Below are positions 23,903-25,152 of a stretch of DNA of 25,152 nt, one piece after another. The notes under the pieces are model-generated. The model searched no databases, was not told the DNA's origin, and was given only the letters and a program-made list of their open reading frames with translations. Positions within the stretch are counted from its first letter, which is position 1. Each line of letters begins with the position of its first letter. The translations under genes and the position numbers were made by a program. Source of the DNA: Gammaproteobacteria bacterium (GTDB lineage Bacteria > Pseudomonadota > Gammaproteobacteria > Steroidobacterales > Steroidobacteraceae); assembly GCA_028293725.1 (NCBI GenBank), contig JAQGOE010000171.1, positions 1-25,152 on the forward strand. Direction: 5' to 3'.

Positions 23903-25152
23903 ATGCGTCGCGCCCCCAAACACCGCCGTGGCAGGTCCGGAGGCGTCGCAACGCTCGGTGCTGGCGTTCTGAGTCTGGCTGCAGCACCCGTCCTGGCAGC
24001 ACCGACGGGCGGGCAGGTGACCACGGGTAACGGGCAGATTACCCAAAACGGCAACCAGACCACGATCTCCCAGCAGAGTCAGAATCTGGCCATCAACTGG
24101 CAGACCTTCAACATCGCCGCCAATCAAGGCGTCACCTTCGTCCAGCCCGGCGCCAGCGCCATCGTCCTGAACCAGGTCCTCGGCCAGAGTCCGAGCCAAA
24201 TTTCAGGTAGCCTCAAGGCCAACGGCCAGGTCTTCATCCTCAACCCCAACGGCGTCCTCTTCGGTCAAGGTGCCCAAGTCAGCGTCGGTGGGCTCGTCGC
24301 GAGCACCCTGAGCCTCACTGTCAGCGACTTCCTTGCAGGCAAATACGACTTCTTCGGCAATAACACGGCCGGCGTAAGCAACTCGGGCACCATCACCGCC
24401 GCCAAGGGCGGTTATATCGCCCTGCTCGGCGCGAATGTCACTAACAGCGGGCAACTCGTCGCCCCCCAAGGCAACGTCAGCCTCGCGGCCGGCCAACAGA
24501 TCACCCTGCGGCTCGCAAACGGCAGCCTCCTGGGACTCACCGTCACCCAAGGCGCCATCGATGCGCTCGCCGCAAATCACGGCCTCATCCGGGCCAACGG
24601 CGGGCAAGTCATGCTGACGGCCGAGGCCGCCGACGCGCTCACCAAAGCGGTCGTCAACAACGACGGTGCCATCGAAGCGCAGACCCTCGACAACCACAAC
24701 GGCACGATCCGCCTGTTGGGGGATATGAACAACGGCACGGTGGAAGTCACCGGCACCCTGGACGCTTCCGCCGAAAAAGGCGGCAAGGGCGGCGACATAG
24801 GTGTGTTCGGCTCGCAAGTCAACCTGTCAGGCGATGCACAGCTCACCGCTAGCGGCAAAGCCGGCGGCGGCACGATCCTCATCGGCGGCGACTTTCATGG
24901 CGCCGTCGCAGCGGAAAACGCAACTCAGACCTACATAGGCCCCGACGTCTCGATCCACGCCGATGCCACAGCAAACGGCGACGGCGGCAACGTCGCCGTC
25001 TGGTCGGACCAGCAGACCTACATGTACGGGACCGTCACCGCGCGGGGCGGCGCCCAGGCCGGAAATGGCGGCTTCGTCGAGACCTCAGGCAAGAATTACC
25101 TCGACTTCCAGGGTCACGTCGACCTGCTCGCTCCTCACGGGACAACCGGCAC
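23903..25152 (+). CDS. filamentous-haemagglutinin-type (TpsA) exoprotein, 5' part
   Basis: The frame is open from ATG 23903 to the window end, 416 codons without a stop. A signal peptide (Arg/Lys-rich start, hydrophobic core, VLA/AP near residue 32) leads into a TPS secretion domain: NGNQTTISQQSQNLAINWQTFNIA-like strands at about 50-72, then FVQPG, IVLNQVLG and FILNPNGVLFG with the hallmark NPNG at 114-117. Short Gly/Asn/Thr-rich beta-helix repeats follow (for example GGYIALLGANVTNSG and GGFVETSG). Such proteins cross the outer membrane through a TpsB (FhaC-like) partner, not seen here. They act as adhesins, haemolysins or contact-dependent toxins. Total size and the C-terminal activity lie beyond the window. 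GGGAG about 10 nt before the ATG may be the ribosome binding site. Confidence 0.9.
   Translation, partial: MRRAPKHRRGRSGGVATLGAGVLSLAAAPVLAAPTGGQVTTGNGQITQNGNQTTISQQSQNLAINWQTFNIAANQGVTFVQPGASAIVLNQVLGQSPSQISGSLKANGQVFILNPNGVLFGQGAQVSVGGLVASTLSLTVSDFLAGKYDFFGNNTAGVSNSGTITAAKGGYIALLGANVTNSGQLVAPQGNVSLAAGQQITLRLANGSLLGLTVTQGAIDALAANHGLIRANGGQVMLTAEAADALTKAVVNNDGAIEAQTLDNHNGTIRLLGDMNNGTVEVTGTLDASAEKGGKGGDIGVFGSQVNLSGDAQLTASGKAGGGTILIGGDFHGAVAAENATQTYIGPDVSIHADATANGDGGNVAVWSDQQTYMYGTVTARGGAQAGNGGFVETSGKNYLDFQGHVDLLAPHGTTG

Noticed and set aside
24203..24817. 204-residue minus-strand open frame within the TpsA gene
   Set aside because: It is a shadow of a repetitive beta-helix coding region. The plus strand encodes clear TPS-domain motifs over the same bases.

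Overview
The window is gene-dense, high-GC DNA (roughly 60% by eye) with gammaproteobacterial gene content: outer-membrane and lipoprotein genes, an EmrAB/NodT-type tripartite efflux operon, a retropepsin-TPR protein and a two-partner-secretion exoprotein. The organism is therefore a Gram-negative, most likely a soil or water gammaproteobacterium of the Steroidobacterales/Nevskiales/Xanthomonadales kind. That placement is inferred from gene content, not from a marker gene. No rRNA, tRNA, CRISPR array, integrase or transposase is visible. No stretch longer than 300 bp lacks a gene. The largest gaps are 1065-1293, 17327-17548, 18602-18792, 23719-23902, 7823-8003 and 7005-7174. Bases 1-53 hold only the ribosome binding site of the first gene.

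Layout. 54-1064: a small cysteine-repeat lipoprotein and a convergent LysE-type exporter, separated by a strong hairpin. 1294-3217: a secreted seven-bladed kelch/galactose-oxidase-like protein that ends in a 12-bp perfect hairpin, directly followed by the severed C-terminus of an acyltransferase-3 gene. 3192-6483: an MFS transporter plus O-methyltransferase operon (minus strand), divergent from an aldo/keto reductase. 6501-7822: a PEGA-like lipoprotein and an outer-membrane beta-barrel protein. 8004-15000: five minus-strand genes in a row, emrA, emrB and a NodT-type outer-membrane factor (translationally coupled), then an FkbM methyltransferase coupled by ATGA to a D-threonine-aldolase-like PLP enzyme. 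A LysR regulator at 15097 diverges from emrA, and a palindrome covers the regulator's own start.

16145-23718: an intact acyltransferase-3, a metallo-beta-lactamase-fold hydrolase, a two-domain retropepsin-like protease with TPRs coupled to an antibiotic-biosynthesis-monooxygenase (ABM)-fold protein, a GlpF-type aquaglyceroporin, a FrnE-like DsbA-family oxidoreductase and an EstB/class C-type serine hydrolase. 23903 to the right edge: the 5' part of a large secreted TpsA/FHA-type exoprotein, open at the window end, behind a leader with nested inverted repeats.

Most genes belong to known families. I do not see a convincing new multi-gene defence or mobile system. The observations most worth a second look are the structured leader of the exoprotein, the LysR operator that overlaps its own Shine-Dalgarno and start, the FkbM/PLP-enzyme coupled pair behind the efflux operon, the retropepsin-TPR/ABM coupled pair, and the hairpin-marked acyltransferase remnant.
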